Below, piece by piece: positions 21,955 through 47,921 of a stretch of DNA of 64,000 nucleotides. The position numbers were made by a program, and so were the translations under genes. The DNA is from Phallusia mammillata (taxonomy: Eukaryota; Chordata; Ascidiacea; Phlebobranchia; Ascidiidae): assembly GCA_003260075.1 (NCBI GenBank), contig QLIY01000725.1, positions 19,957 through 83,956 of the forward strand, given 5' to 3'. The notes below the pieces were generated by a model, which did not search any database, was not told the DNA's origin, and saw only the letters and a program-made list of their open reading frames with translations. Each line of letters starts with the position of its first letter. Within the stretch, counting starts at the first letter, position 1.

Positions 21955-23241
21955 CGAAAGCTTCAGAAACATGAACAAGTGCCGATAAATGTAGAAATAA
22001 CATAGGGCACCTTGGGAGCAAAAGCAATCCAAAACTTTTTTTTTAAAGAGACTATTTTTGTAGAAATCTTCGGTTAATGTACAACAATGCTTCCAACACA
22101 AATGCCAGGAAATTTTTGGAGCTCTATTTGCATCGATAGGTTCAAGTTACAGCAAAAACATAACAATTTAGGATAAAAGCTATCGTCTTAATTGTGAATC
22201 ATGACCATTTCATTGTACCACCAAGCAAATTGCATGAATTATAGACTTTTTTGCAAATCACCTTTTTCCAAAAAGGCTACTAGTTTTGCAAGATGGTAAT
22301 AAAATATTGTTTTGTTTTACCATTTTAAAACCTCCAGTAATAAAAGCTTGATAAGCCGGAAAGCTTGAATATTTATTGTAAATGAACTAAGCTTTATGTA
22401 AACCAGAGTATCATATTTTTTGACAAATTTTGACAAAATTTTTAGTTTGTTGACTTTTGTGATGAAAACTAAGCAATGAGATTTATGCCAGGATGCAGAA
22501 AACGCACATACAACAATATCATAGTTGCAGGATATCCAAAGAAATTCCTGTAAATTTGAGGCTCCCAATGCCCAACAATGTTTTTTATACCACAAAATTT
22601 CGAGTGCCATGTAAGAAGTCAAAAAAAAAACTACTATAAATGTTGCTTGAGAACAGACAAAAAGGCAATCAAGAAATTTGGACAGTAGTGGTTATGTGGT
22701 CAATGAAGAAAGGTTGGATTAGACATTAAACCAAACTAAGACCATTTCTTCAAAAAGCATAAACCCACTTCGTTTTTTTCGGAAAAGCTTATAGAAACAA
22801 GTATTTAATGCTTACAAAGCAAAAAAATTTAAAAATAACATTACGAAGCAGCCAATACTCCACTATATAAATCAACTGGAATATATGAAGTAGGATTAGA
22901 TATGCATGCTATCCCTACACATGAAACAATTTGTTTACAAAGGCAACCATGTTTTTGTGACAAATATTCCATTGATTAAAGACCTATTTTTGTATTTTAG
23001 TTTTTGAAACAAACATATATGTACACAATTAGTTTGTTTTCCAGTAATGAACAAGATAAAATACCCCAAAAGTCCTCAAAAATATGCTCAGGGAACACTT
23101 GACTTCCACAAAAATCATGTTAAAATAGCTTAGGAGTATTAATAAGAGTGTAGAGCTGAGATTTAGAGCAGGTACCACAGCCCCTCAGCTTGTGTGACAT
23201 TAGAATATGTATAGGCTTTTTAAAGTAAAGTCAAAGTGATT
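21955..23241. other. AT-rich stretch downstream of RAB10, no gene seen
   Basis: No exon-like ORF. The part next to 23242 is likely RAB10 3' UTR (minus strand). The nearest clear AATAAA I noted on that strand is at 22372-22377, so the UTR end is uncertain. Confidence 0.4.
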
Positions 23242-25829
23242 TTAAGCGCAACATGATCTGCTAGCTGGACGCCGTTCAGAGATGACCACTCCTCCGGGAT
23301 TACCACCAGGGGCGTCTTTGCATGGGGTCTAAATAAACATCATACAGTTATTGCTATTGTGAAATTCTAATGATCATAAAAATGGAACAATATACATGAT
23401 TCATATACATAGAAAACATAATACATAACCTGGTCCAAACTTGGCGATAAGAGCTAACATTAAAAACTCTACAATGCGATGGTTCTATATGTACAAGCTT
23501 TATGTAAGTTTTGTTTTTGCCAAAAAATTATATATGTTACAAAAATAATTAATTTGCTATTACTAGGTAGCTACATACATAACACCATAAGGGGGGGGGG
23601 CATTTGTGCAAAACTAGATCAATGATGCAGAAAACATACTTTTTTGGCCCAAGTGCAATGTCTAAGAGTAAACAACAGTATATTTAGTAGCATCCAAATG
23701 GTCATCTTTATTTCTCATACTTTAAACTGAGCGGGGGGGGGGGGCGATAAGAGCTAACATTAAAATCTACAATGCGATGGTTCTATATGTGCAAGCTTTA
23801 TTTAAGTTTTGTTTTTGCAAAAAAATTATGTTACAGAAATAATTAATTTGCTATTACTAGGTAGCTACATACATAACACCATAATCTTACCTTATGTAAA
23901 ATGTCTGTAGCCAGCGCAAAAAAAGCTGTTTCAATATTGATGTTGTTTTTGGCACTGGTTTCATAGAACTTAATTCCGTGCTCCTTTGCAATCTGTTACA
24001 GAACATAAATATTTGTAGTTAAATATTTGTGCAAAACTAGATCAACGATGCAGAAAACATAATTTTTTTGGCCCAAGTGCAATGTTTAAGAGTTAACAAT
24101 AGTGTATTTAGTTCTTCCAAATGGTCTCTTTATTTCTCATACTTTTAACTGAACAATGTAAAATTTGATGATTAATGCTTAATACTTGGGAAAGTATACA
24201 ACATTTTGCAAGTATTTTTAAGTAAACAATATATATTTAGTATTGCTTACAACAAATCATTTTCCAAATTTTTTTAGGTAAAGACTATAGAAGAGTTGGC
24301 ACTCTTTGTCCAAATCAGTGCATTAGTCATATAATTTCATGGAATTTCAGTGGTAATTGAATGTGTACAAAACACATCTGACTACTAGTTTAAAGGTCAA
24401 TTGTTAGGGGTAACCATCTAGTTGCAACAACTGTGTTAAGTGTTGGACCAGGGGTTGGCAACCCCTGGCATGCATGCCAAAGTTGGCACGCGAGGTGGTT
24501 TTTCATGGCACGCCAATCGATTTGCGTTTTTATATTGAAGTAACAATTTAACCAGTTACACAGCTTGTTTTCAGTTTTAATCATGTCATTGTCTTAAAAT
24601 TCAACCCTATGTGCACAAAACACTCTGGTTTCTCTTTATTATTGACATCTGCTGGCACGCACCACTATTATTTAGAAAAACGTTGACACACGAGGTCATT
24701 AACACATGGAAATAACAAGTAAATTGGCATGCCTCGCCTAAAAGGTTGTCGACCCCTGTGTTAGACAGTAAACACATTAATAGGGAACTATGTAATGAAA
24801 AATGCATTTGGGGCAATACACAAAGATCTGTTTGTATTTGTTTACCCAAATGCCATTAAACCCTGATAAGTTTCACACATTGTGATTCACCAGAAGACTG
24901 ATTGTCATGCTTACCTGTTCTCCTCTCTCTTTGCTGATCATTCTCTTGTCCTCCATGTCACACTTGTTGCCTAGCAACATCTTTTCCACATCTTCACTGG
25001 CATGCTGTGAGAATATTTTATAGGGTTAAAAAAGTCAAAAAATAAACCTCAAATAACAAAAATGGGTTTTGTTAGAAATATGTGTCTGTTTTAACTAGTG
25101 TTTCATACCAAAACAGAGTGTCCTACCACAACAAAAAATAAATGAATTTCTAATATCACCATACAAAATGTTTAAACTACTGAACCGAACAGCCTAATTT
25201 TTTATATTTTTATATTCAGCATTATGGACATTTACACTTAAAAGCTCCAAAAAAGTTGTTTTTGTGACATTTGTTTGATTTTAAAGACAAAATTATGTGA
25301 CTTATTAACCACTTGACAATAATTATTGTCGTTGCAAATTGCTTTGTTTGTTGGTTAAGAGTTGTAAACACCATGAAGAAATAATCTTTTGTCAACATCG
25401 AAATACACTGTTATAAATTTATTCCGGTCAAACTGGAAGAAAAATTAATGATTTTGAAACAGAATAACGAAAAAAGAAATTGCACAGAATGAATAATGTT
25501 GTTTCGTTGTGTTGCAGTTTTAACTTATTGTACAGTTTTTGCATTGATTTTAAACATAGTATAGGAATGCGATAAAGTTAGAAAATTATTACCTCTTCAA
25601 TGTTCCGTAACCATTTTGATATGTTTTCAAAACTTTTTGCATTCGTTATGTCATAAACTAACATTATTCCATTTGCTCCTCTGTAGTAGGATGTAGTGAT
25701 AGTGTGAAATCTCTCTTGGCCAGCTGTATCCCTGAAAATAGTCAAATTGCTTAAAAACAGGGTTGGCAGACAATAGATGCAGGATCAGTTGTTAACGTTA
25801 GAATCGGTAAGTTAATTATGAATTGTAAT

Positions 25830-25905
<76 letters not shown>

Positions 25906-28900
25906 AATTTGAAATTCCAATTACTTGCTTCAAAAACTGACATGCAGAAAAAGTTTTTTTGCTGCATGAAACTGTAAAAAAACTTTTTTTATGTTGCCTT
26001 TTGATTACATCTGCAATATGTAACTCTTAACATCTGCAGTATTGTAACCACCAAAGGACAATTCCATTGACACATATTGGAAATTTGTTTCCAAATTTTA
26101 CATCACCAAACTTTTGCTAGAAACTGTTATATATATATTATAATAAAGTTGTACTTTCTGCCAAAGGTATTACATACCCATTCCCAGCAAAACTAAAAAA
26201 CTTATATATATAATACACAGTAGCACAAGTACTGTAGATTATGTGACACAGACATGTGTATCAATTTTAACACCTGTGTACTAGACAACAATACTTTGAC
26301 AATGAATTCTTGCTACTGCAATAAGTATGTTGACAAAAAAATCTGAAACAAATGGTACACGTATGGTTTCAAACACAAACAATCAATAATTGACAGTGCT
26401 CAAAATTCAACTCTCGAACATTTTTTCAAACATTATAAACACAGAATGTAGATGTATGTAGAGATGTAGAGAAATTGTATTTGGCACACTTGCTGTTGCT
26501 AATGCAGCTATTTTGCACAAAAGCATACAGATCTTTCAAATTTGTATTGTTAACACTGATATCACATCCAACATTTAAAAACTATTGCAGGTATGTATGA
26601 AGTCAATTTGGCTATTTTGTTCCCCGTGCCAACTAACTTGAGGGGGGGGGGATTTCAAATTTGTATTGTTAACACTGTTATCACATCCACCATTTAAAAA
26701 CTATTGCAGGTGTGTATGAAGTCAATTTGGCTATTTTGTTCCCCGTGCCAACTAACTTGATATCTTCCATATTCTAATTCTCCTTCCTGTGATGTCACAG
26801 TTAAGCTTTGTTTGTGTCAATGAATCAGCCCAGCAGAGCCATACGGATGATTTATATGATAACAAACTAATAATAACATCAGTGCCACTTATGTCTGTTA
26901 TGAAAGACAAAGTATACCCTATTGCATGCATAACAACTATATGGTATATTACTGCATACAACCAAAGTTTGTGTCAATGGGAAAGCCTAATGGCATTTTT
27001 GTTGGCGTTGTACCAAGACAAACTTTAGGGAGATTAAGCTTTCAACAGGTGTTGAATTCCAAAGATATCACTTCTTTTTGACACATAGGTTCGGTATAAC
27101 TACACCCAACACATTTTTTAAACAATTTTTTTTCTGTTGAAGTATTGTGCTGTAGAGAGTGCACACTGTTTTGGCCTATAAGCTCTCATCAGTGCAGCTG
27201 GTGACAAAAGATACGCCGCTTTGGCTGGTCATTTATTGGCTTGATGCTTTTGGAAATCAGAAGTTTGTTTAACACCCCAAAACATGTTTTTCAGACAAAA
27301 GCAAATCACCATAAAAAAACATAGCTATGACGTTAAAAGTTCAGAAAATGGTGGTATTTCACTCTAAAACATATTTACCATATCTGCAGCTTGATCTTTT
27401 TGCCGTTCAGCTCAACAGTTTTTATCTTGAAATCAATTCCTGCCAAAAAATATGTGACAAATTTCAAAACCTTTATGCAAACCAATCACTACATAATGTA
27501 GTTCTAATTTCCGAGGCTTTTTCTGGCTTGGTTATGGTTTTGGTGCAGATGTGTCAAAACTTTTTAGAGAAAAATAAAAAAACCTTAACATAATAAATAT
27601 TACACTGTTCTATAAAGTAAAATGCTTTTGTTTGCGAAATATTTGGTTCTATTACCTGCTTAAGTCTCTGCAGCATTTTAAAAATAACTAGAAGAGTGGC
27701 TTTCTGATATACTTCCATTTTATATATTCTATACGATATTTACCAATTTACTATACACATCATTTGATCTACACATATGATTGTTTTTGTAAACAAAAAC
27801 TAATGGGTCCCCACACGCGTGTTTGTGCGGATTTACGGTAAACAAATGTTGCGGTGATTTTTAGATTCTTAAAAACAAATTTTTAGAAAGCATTAACCCA
27901 ACAATAAAAAATTTTGTTCGTATTTTTTTGCACTATTATTGTCGTATAATTACAAAAACAATAAAAAAGAACGAAACAAATACTTTCAATTTAATCTCTT
28001 GCTTTGACCCAGATATTGTCGTCCAAGGTCGGGTTTTAAACACAATTTTTTTCTAGAAAGCTGTAACAGTTGTGTTACAGACAATTAAAATTCGATTTGC
28101 TGCAAGTGTATACATAACTTTTCATTTAACTTTGTTTCGCAAAACGAGTACCATTGACCTGTAGTAACCTTTAGGGTGCACACACCAAACGACTGTTTGA
28201 CCTTTTGACACCGTTTTCAATAGCACGCCGTCCTTGGTGTTCAACAACACCGTTTGACCTAATTTATACATGCCTTGAGTATTTGATTCAAAAAAAAACA
28301 AAAAACGCTACGTTATGGCGAAAGAAAGTTCTGAACTGTGTTAGTAATACCTACTAATTGACCTTAAGTAACCCGTGGTCATGCAGCGGCCAACCTGACA
28401 ACGAGCATTTAAAAAAAAATTTATCTTGTAAAAAAGTCAAGTTTATTTTTTTATATTTAGTTTGTTTAACAAAGTTTTGCTTGACATTATACGAAACCGA
28501 AGCACGCTTATTAGGTTTAAATCGCGTCATATGTGTGAAACCTTTGCCAAAACTGAAAATGTGAGTGATAACTTAATAAAACGACATAGCATTGCTGTGC
28601 AAAACAGCTGATTTCTAATCACCGAAACGACGTCTCGTAAAACGTCTGTCCGACGTCAAGCTGAGCCCTCCTGCTATCGTAAACCAGTGAGTTACTCTCT
28701 TGGGACTTCTGCCTACAGTGTCTTTCTTGACCAAACGAGCGTTAGACACATTTACGTTTCGGGGGCCTGTGGGTGAACCGCTGGGTCATTCGGGGTCAAA
28801 CTTCTAGAGAATCAAGTTCAGATTGATAACTAAGATATGTCCAAATTTGAATAAATTTGAAGCACTTTTTCTTTACCAAACCAGCGTTAAAAAATGTACG

Positions 28901-29264
28901 TTTCGGAGGCCTGTGGGTGAACCGCTGGGTCAATCGGGGTCAAACTTCAGGTGGACCAAGTTTGGATTAATATCTAACATATGTCCAAATTTCAATAAAT
29001 TTCAAGCACTTTTTCTTGACCAAACGGGTCTCACAAGCCAGCGTTAGACAGAAAAAAGAAAAAAAAAATACGGACAAAAACAATATGTGTCCCCTTCAGG
29101 GAAGGGGACCCATAAAGAGCATTAACAGTGTTCTTACCGATAGTCGAGATAAAAGTTGTATTAAAAGCATCATCAGAAAATCGAAACAAAACACATGTCT
29201 TTCCAACTCCAGAATCTCCGATTAAAAGAAGCTTGAACAACAAATCATATGTCTTCTTTGCCAT
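23242..29264 (-). CDS. RAB10: RAB10 small GTPase
   Basis: Rab GTPase of the Rab8/10/13 group, a molecular switch for exocytic and basolateral or endosomal vesicle transport. Exons on the minus strand are 29264-29138, 27439-27379, 25731-25593, 25004-24915, 23992-23891 and 23328-23242. All junction phases agree and give 201 residues, close to 200 in human RAB10. The start [20 protein letters not shown] matches human RAB10 as I recall it. Motifs present are P-loop GDSGVGKT, switch [34 protein letters not shown] and ETSAK. The tail ends SCCA, giving the cysteine pair for geranylgeranylation. The hypervariable tail ([13 protein letters not shown]) diverges from vertebrates. Intron 1 contains R1 copy E; intron 2 a 75-nt G run. 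The gene looks intact. Confidence 0.95.
23435..24160. repeat. Haplotype-like duplications beside RAB10 exon 5
   Basis: 23435-23590 recurs at 23745-23885, and 23601-23732 recurs at 24028-24150, around G runs at 23591-23600 and 23733-23744. The single full copy of the exon (23891-23992) lies outside the repeats, so the gene model is not affected. Confidence 0.65.
24449..24758. mobile_element. hAT-like miniature element in RAB10 intron 4
   Basis: Ends CAGGGGTTGGCAACCCCTGG and AAGGTTGTCGACCCCTG. Flanks are TGTTGGAC and TGTTAGAC (7 of 8 identical). No coding capacity. It lies between exons at 24915-25004 and 23891-23992. Confidence 0.75.
26538..26760. repeat. Haplotype-like duplication in RAB10 intron 2
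   Basis: About 100 bp at 26538-26641 restarts after ten G at 26652-26759 with a few substitutions. Same artefact pattern as elsewhere. Confidence 0.7.
27151..27260 (+). repeat. Short dispersed repeat shared with 42647-42810
   Basis: Both places contain GAGTGCACACTGTTT or CAGTGCACACTGTTT, then TCTCATCAGTGCAGCTGGTG, and near their right side TATTGGCTTGATGC. The second copy shows an inverted repeat of the GTGCACACTG part, so this may be a small DNA transposon. Confidence 0.5.
27690..29113 (+). repeat. Dispersed repeat R1, copy E (best preserved), in RAB10 intron 1
   Basis: The longest uninterrupted copy. Head AACTAGAAGAGTGGCTTTCT; then AATGGGTCCCCACACGC; GTGACCTGTAGTAACC-like middle; two tandem units starting GGCCTGTGGGTGAACCGCTG; A-rich end and the hairpin GTCCCCTTCAGGGAAGGGG followed by ACCCATA. 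It ends 25 bases from the RAB10 exon 1 donor. TGGGTCCCC near one side and GGGGACCCA at the other form a short inverted repeat. No ORF. Confidence 0.7.
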
Positions 29265-29425
29265 GTTTTTATCCTTGCACTAACAAGGAACTTAACAGCA
29301 CAATTGTATGCAAACAAAATTGCCTATTACTAAGAGCTTTGCAATCTCTGTAAAAAACTAAAATGCAAAACATTAACATATCAGTAAAAGCATTGTTAAA
29401 GACAATATATATATAGTTGAAAACT

Positions 29426-29554
29426 TTAGACTTTGGGAACAGCTTTCCAAATCTCAATAGCTTGCTTACCAATTTGACTGACACCACTATAAAATTTAAG
29501 ATATGCCAGTGCACTAGAAAAATCTCCACTCAAGGCTAAATTTTCCATAGATAT
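29426..29554 (-). CDS. Terminal exon of an unidentified gene upstream of RAB10
   Basis: After the acceptor CTGCAG the sequence is open for 42 codons to TAA at 29426-29428. It includes MENLALSGDFSSALAYLKFY and SQIGKQAIEIWKAVPKV. The composition looks strongly protein-like: helical with hydrophobic spacing. I do not recognise the family, and no earlier exon was found within 29.6-31 kb. It is on the same strand as RAB10 and stops 161 bases before the RAB10 ATG, so the two genes could share a transcript or promoter region. An overlapping ORF in another frame (29269-29529) is judged a shadow. Confidence 0.5.
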   Translation of the reverse strand: MSMENLALSGDFSSALAYLKFYSGVSQIGKQAIEIWKAVPKV

Positions 29555-29945
29555 CTGCAGTGTTTTTTAAGGTGTTTTGGGGGACCGAAACGGTTTCAAA
29601 TTTCTCCAGCGGTTTTCCAAAAAGCAAATATGGCTATTTTTTGGTATTTAAATGAAACACTTGCAGTCTCTTAAAACTACTTAGCGGTCACCCAAACCAA
29701 ACCTTAAAAAAAAACCTGGATATCTGCATTAAAAAAAATTACCCTTTGCAATAAGTTTTGATCATATCACCAAATGTGCAAAAAGACAATACTTTTCACA
29801 ACAACAACCTATTTTAAGCCATTTTTCCGTCTGATAAATAAAAACTAACTAAACTTCACCATTAAAAAGTATAGATTGAGAGTATTTAATTATGAGGAGA
29901 AAAGAGGTGCTGAGGTAGCAAGCAAATGTGTGGTATCGTAACTTA

Positions 29946-30157
29946 TAGTGATGGGACGATACCAGGTTTTGTATTCTTATGGTGCAAACTGTAAATCGAA
30001 GCAAATATTGGCAAGAAGTTGCCTGTATTCTTATGGTGTAAATTGACCTTTGTTTCGCACGTTGGTATCGAAAACTGAGACAAAATATTTCGATACCGAG
30101 TTTCGATACCACTGAAATCGTTCTATACCATCGATACCGAGTACTCGTCCCATCACT
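29946..30157. mobile_element. Miniature element, TAGTGATGGGACGA family, copy 1
   Basis: Inverted ends TAGTGATGGGACGATACC and GTACTCGTCCCATCACTA enclose 212 bases rich in TCGATACC motifs. It lies 15 bases from a second copy. Flank duplications are not clear. Confidence 0.6.
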
Positions 30158-30172
30158 AGTAAGTATACTCAG

Positions 30173-30548
30173 TAGTGATGGGACGATACCAGGTTTTGAA
30201 GCGAGTACTGAGTACCACATGCATATACCTTCGATACCAAGTACATAGGTGTAGTGTTGTACTTAGTTGTATATCACTGGCTAATTTATCTGCCATGGTC
30301 GGGGTATAGGCGTGCACACACACATGCCGAAAAATGTACGTAAGCACCACGTGATAGCGAAAAAAATATACGTAACCTGGCGGAACTTTTTCCCGATTTT
30401 GTGCTGTCCGAAGCAAATACTGGCCAAAAGTTGCCCATCGAAAACTGGTATCGAAAACTGAGACAAAATATTTCGATACCGAGTATCGATACCACTGAAA
30501 CCGTTCGATACCATCAATACCGAGTACCGGGTACTCGTCCCATCACTA
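30173..30548. mobile_element. Miniature element, TAGTGATGGGACGA family, copy 2
   Basis: Same inverted ends as copy 1, total 376 bases. Flanks ATACTCAG and ACACTTAG share 6 of 8 bases, consistent with an aged hAT-type target duplication. Confidence 0.65.
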
Positions 30549-30559
30549 ACACTTAGTAA

Positions 30560-32495
30560 CTTATCTATTACCACTTCACATTTTGTTTCCTGTACAAACT
30601 ATTTTCCAACATTTATGTATATTTTTGTCACATGTAGAAAAGTTATCTTGTGTGTGTCCAAAATCAACACAACCTCCTAAGACACGCACCATGTCTCTTA
30701 GTTACCTAATACTTCAGTTAAACCTATTAATAATTTTTTAACAGAACTTACAAAAGCTTAATGGTTGGTCATACATTTTGTTTCATTTTTACGGGAAAAA
30801 GAAAAACATTAGCACCAGCTCCATAATCTCACGCAATGAACGTTTATGTAATATGTAGTTATAAGAAAAATAAATGAAAACAAAAGAATGCAAATAAAAC
30901 TCAAAGCCGTCTTCGCGAAAAGCTCTGAATGCAGTAGTGGTTTTGATGCAGCACACGAAAATGTAACCAAAGAGATACATTACTTTCTCACTTTCAACAA
31001 ATTTTGGGCTAGTAATTTTTCTTTTCTGTAGTAAAATTTTACTAACAAGACAATTATAGTTACACCTACGTTTAAATTATTTGTATAATACTGTTTATAA
31101 ATATTTTAAAATAAAAATGTTCTACCGGTTTGGAATAATTGTCAATATTACGAGAGAGGCATATGACGTAATATATATGGGCGGCCCCGCAATCCAGAAA
31201 GTATGACTCACACTACACATGATATTAAAATATTATCCACAAGCCATTTCTTTTTTGTTTCGGCGTAATTTGAAGTTGATATTTTGCAACATGCTTAGAG
31301 ATGCGCTACTTCCTTGTACAACCGTCCGCATGCAGTTACAAACACGTGTTGGATTCACTGAAGTTTTGGCAAACGTCGTTGTGTCAAAAATATGTTGCTG
31401 GGCATTTTATGATCTAAGCGATTTTTTTTCTTCCACAGAAGTAATAAAAGCTTTTCTATATATAATACCTTGCAATGTGCCTCTTATCCAAAACTGGAAA
31501 AAAACATTTTTTTAGGAAGCAATTGTTCAATGTTAAAAATTAGGTGATAGAAAACTACTGACAAAAGGAAAGTTTTTTAGGTTTAACGCTTGGACAAGAC
31601 TAACACAATAGTTGGTAGCGACACAATTGCACTCAAACAATCGCCAAGCCGGAAATAGCTGCTAAACATTGAAACATATACTTGTGAAGGGCAAAAAAGT
31701 GGACGGCACAATTAGTGGATCATGTCTAAACGTGCTGCAGCTACACCGTATTATGAAGTGTTATGTGACGGAAACTCACCAGAAAGTGACTTTGCTTGCT
31801 TAGAGTAAACACGATTGGGTGAAAAACGATGGAACCAATCGGAGGCCCCTAAAATACCAACCCCGTGATAGAGAATAGGGTGGGGTTTTGATACAGATTA
31901 GGCCCAATCCAAGACTGATGTTCGAAATGGGTTTTCGCCAGCACATCTCTCCCCTCCAAGGCCATTGACGCCCCACTATTACACTGCAGTCACGTTTGCC
32001 CGCAATGCACCAAACCAACCACTATGTTAGCTCCCGTCACTTCACGCTTCATAAAGATAATACCTGAAGCGCGTTCAACTTTAAATCGTATCCTTGATCA
32101 CCTTAGTTGAGTTTATTTCGCTTGGTGAAAGAAACACACAGTAGCACTAATTTTTTTTTTGAGAGGCCCCTCCCCGCCTCAACGTGTGACGACCGGCCGA
32201 TAATAAAATTATCTTGTCGCCTCCATAAAAAAGGGCATGTTTATCCCTCCAAATTAACTAAAACGGTACGAAAAAAACAACTTAGTGCGAGGCAGGGCTA
32301 TACAGTACATTTTATCCTTATTTTCAAACCAGATGTAAATGAGAGGGGGTGTTCAAACATAGACACGATAATTAAACAGATATTACTAAACATAGGTTAT
32401 TATTACGGTTAACATAAGTAGCACTAAAACAATCACCAAGTTGGAAACAGGTGCGCAACATTGCTGAACGCACTTCAGCATTTGCTATCTTTATA
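30560..32495. other. Intergenic stretch, repeats R2, no gene seen
   Basis: No supported exon. Parts at about 31590-31760 and 32100-32490 resemble 59030-59200 and 59680-59840, sharing GAGTTTATTTCG, a CACAATTGC block, a GAAATAGCTGC block and a CTGCAGCTACAC block. I call this dispersed repeat R2. The plus-strand ORF at 31219-31515 has no splice or motif support. Confidence 0.5.
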
Positions 32496-32506
32496 CCCCC
32501 CCCCCC

Positions 32507-32818
32507 TTTTTTAACATGACCAAAAAAAAATTTGTGGTTTCTTGCGACCCATGGATATAAATATTTACATTTTTTGTTGTTTTTTTGTCTTTGAAACATA
32601 TAAGGCAAATAAAGTTTGATACAGACAAGAAAATGCAATTCCCAAGTTACATTTGGTGACAGCAAAATCATAGTTTGATTTTTCATGATTTTAAGGTCAT
32701 TTTTCTAGCCACTTTAGTAGAAAAAGGTGACATACTTTTGTGGTTTGTTCTATAAAACAGCTCATCATGTAATCACTAAACAAACATTCAGTACAATGCC
32801 TTTAATAGGCCTGGCATG
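32507..32818 (-). repeat. Inverted copy of a hAT-related repeat (partner at 34668-34997)
   Basis: This 310-bp stretch is the reverse complement of 34668-34980 with few changes, for example GGTTTCTTGCGACCCATGG here and CCATGGGTCGCAAGAAACC there. It is cut at both sides by C runs (32496-32506, 32819-32828). Confidence 0.75.
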
Positions 32819-32828
32819 CCCCCCCCCC

Positions 32829-34267
32829 GTTATAACGCTGCGCAGCTATCTCTGACTCAGTAATTGTTTTAGTCCAATTGTATCGCCATATTGTCATTCT
32901 TTAACCAAACTGAATTAGTTGAACTCAACTAAAACATTAAATCCGACAAGTGGTATTAGTTGTTTATTAGGCGTTCATGGTTGAAAGTTAGATGCGCCCA
33001 CGAAAAAAAGAGAAGAGAAAAAGGCGCGCACGCGAAGGCGTAAAAAGAGAGACAGCTAAAAATTAGTCGAAATCGCGTAGATATTGCAAAGTATTTTGCG
33101 CACACAATTCAACATCTAAGCCAAGGAAGCAAAAATAAACGATAAAATTGGATGATATATATGACAAAGCGATAGAGCAAAACAACACAAAAAACGTTTA
33201 AAGCACTCCATAACGCGCCAACTTAAATCCTATCTATTTCCCCGCATTATCGCTACTGCAATTTTAATGTTTTGACTTCTTTTATAGCTGTGTCCTACAA
33301 ATAGACATTTACTTGAATAAATTACATAATGTAATACTTTTTAACTTCTACTGTATTACGTTTTTGTTGTCAAAAATAGACATGATAAAATGTAGCAAAT
33401 ACCAGCATGGTTTTAGCATGAACTAATCATACATACAACTTATACTAATTGCTTTTGACACAAAATACAGGAGGAATTATGTATAATAATGGCCTAAATC
33501 TTTTTTGGTCTGTTGGTAGCTTGTTGCAAGAAAATATTAATTTACTAAAAAAATTAAACACATTGCAAAGACTAGCCGCATACCATAAGCAAAAAAGCCT
33601 AATTTGTCAAATCCAGGTGTCATACTGCTGTAAAAAGCCCAAACTTGTTACCCATTACTATTTTAAGGTTTTTACTGAGCACAATAATGTAGAATGTGAA
33701 GCACAAAACAAAAAAACTCAACCTCCAAAATGCCAAAATTGCATTTATCCAGAAAAACTCAGTTACCATTTCAACTATATATAAGCTCGAATACCTTTAC
33801 AATGACTTGATAATGTAAGCATTGGTATTTTATGTACAAGGCCAACAGGGAATAAACTTTTGGATACACCTGCATTTGAAACAGTTGTATTTACAGGACC
33901 AGTAGAGTGCCATTGTAAAATATGCAAGCTGTGCTAATTATTACTTGGAATGTTTAAGATCAAATGGCAGGATTCTTTTTCTGCTAGCTATGTAGGTTTA
34001 GAGAGCTTTTTTAATCATGCAAATCGGAATTTGAAGTGTTAAAAAAATCTGTTTACAAGTATTTTGACTCAAGGCGTATCAATTTAGAGTCAAGCTTTGT
34101 AAAGTCAACTGTGAATAAAACTTGTAAAAAGGTTGTTCCAAATAAGGAAATTGCTGAATTTAAGACAAAAGATTGGTATTGCAATTGTAAAAGAGCTTTT
34201 AGAGAATATAGTTTTATATTGTTGCACATTGCAAATATAACATGCACATTTGCGTGTCCTTAAACAT
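32829..34267. other. AT-rich stretch, no gene seen
   Basis: Several ORFs of 60-110 codons on either strand lack splice sites, recognisable motifs or duplicated support. Part may be Src-family kinase 3' flank. Confidence 0.45.
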
Positions 34268-34273
34268 TTTATT
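34268..34273 (-). terminator. Possible poly(A) signal of the Src-family kinase gene
   Basis: AATAAA on the minus strand lies 283 bases after the kinase stop codon. It is the first one noted downstream. In AT-rich DNA this hexamer is common, so the call is tentative. Confidence 0.3.
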
Positions 34274-34555
34274 AATAAACATTAGGATTTTATGATAAAT
34301 TATTCTAAACCCATTTGTCTGTACAAAGAATTCTCCATATTTGTCCACAATATTGACATTATGTAAAACAAGGCACAAAGAATCTCTAGTATCTGTTTCA
34401 TGGTTGGGGCATAAAGTACATTTCAGATTTAGTGCATCTGTAATAGGAAAGGAAATTAACCCTGAATTAAAAACAACCGGTCTGCCTTGTGTATATCGTA
34501 AGTGCACAAGCTTTTGGGTTGGTAGAAAACCAATTAAACAAAGCTAATTCTGCTT

Positions 34556-47921
<13,366 letters not shown>

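Noticed and set aside
29269-29529. 86-codon minus ORF in an alternative frame
   Set aside because: The frame ending at 29426 after a good acceptor has clearly better protein character.
31219-31515. 98-codon plus-strand ORF
   Set aside because: No start context, splice sites or motif; AT-rich intergenic region.
33449-33784. 111-codon plus-strand ORF
   Set aside because: Lys/Asn/Gln-rich composition typical of AT-rich noncoding DNA; no partner exon.
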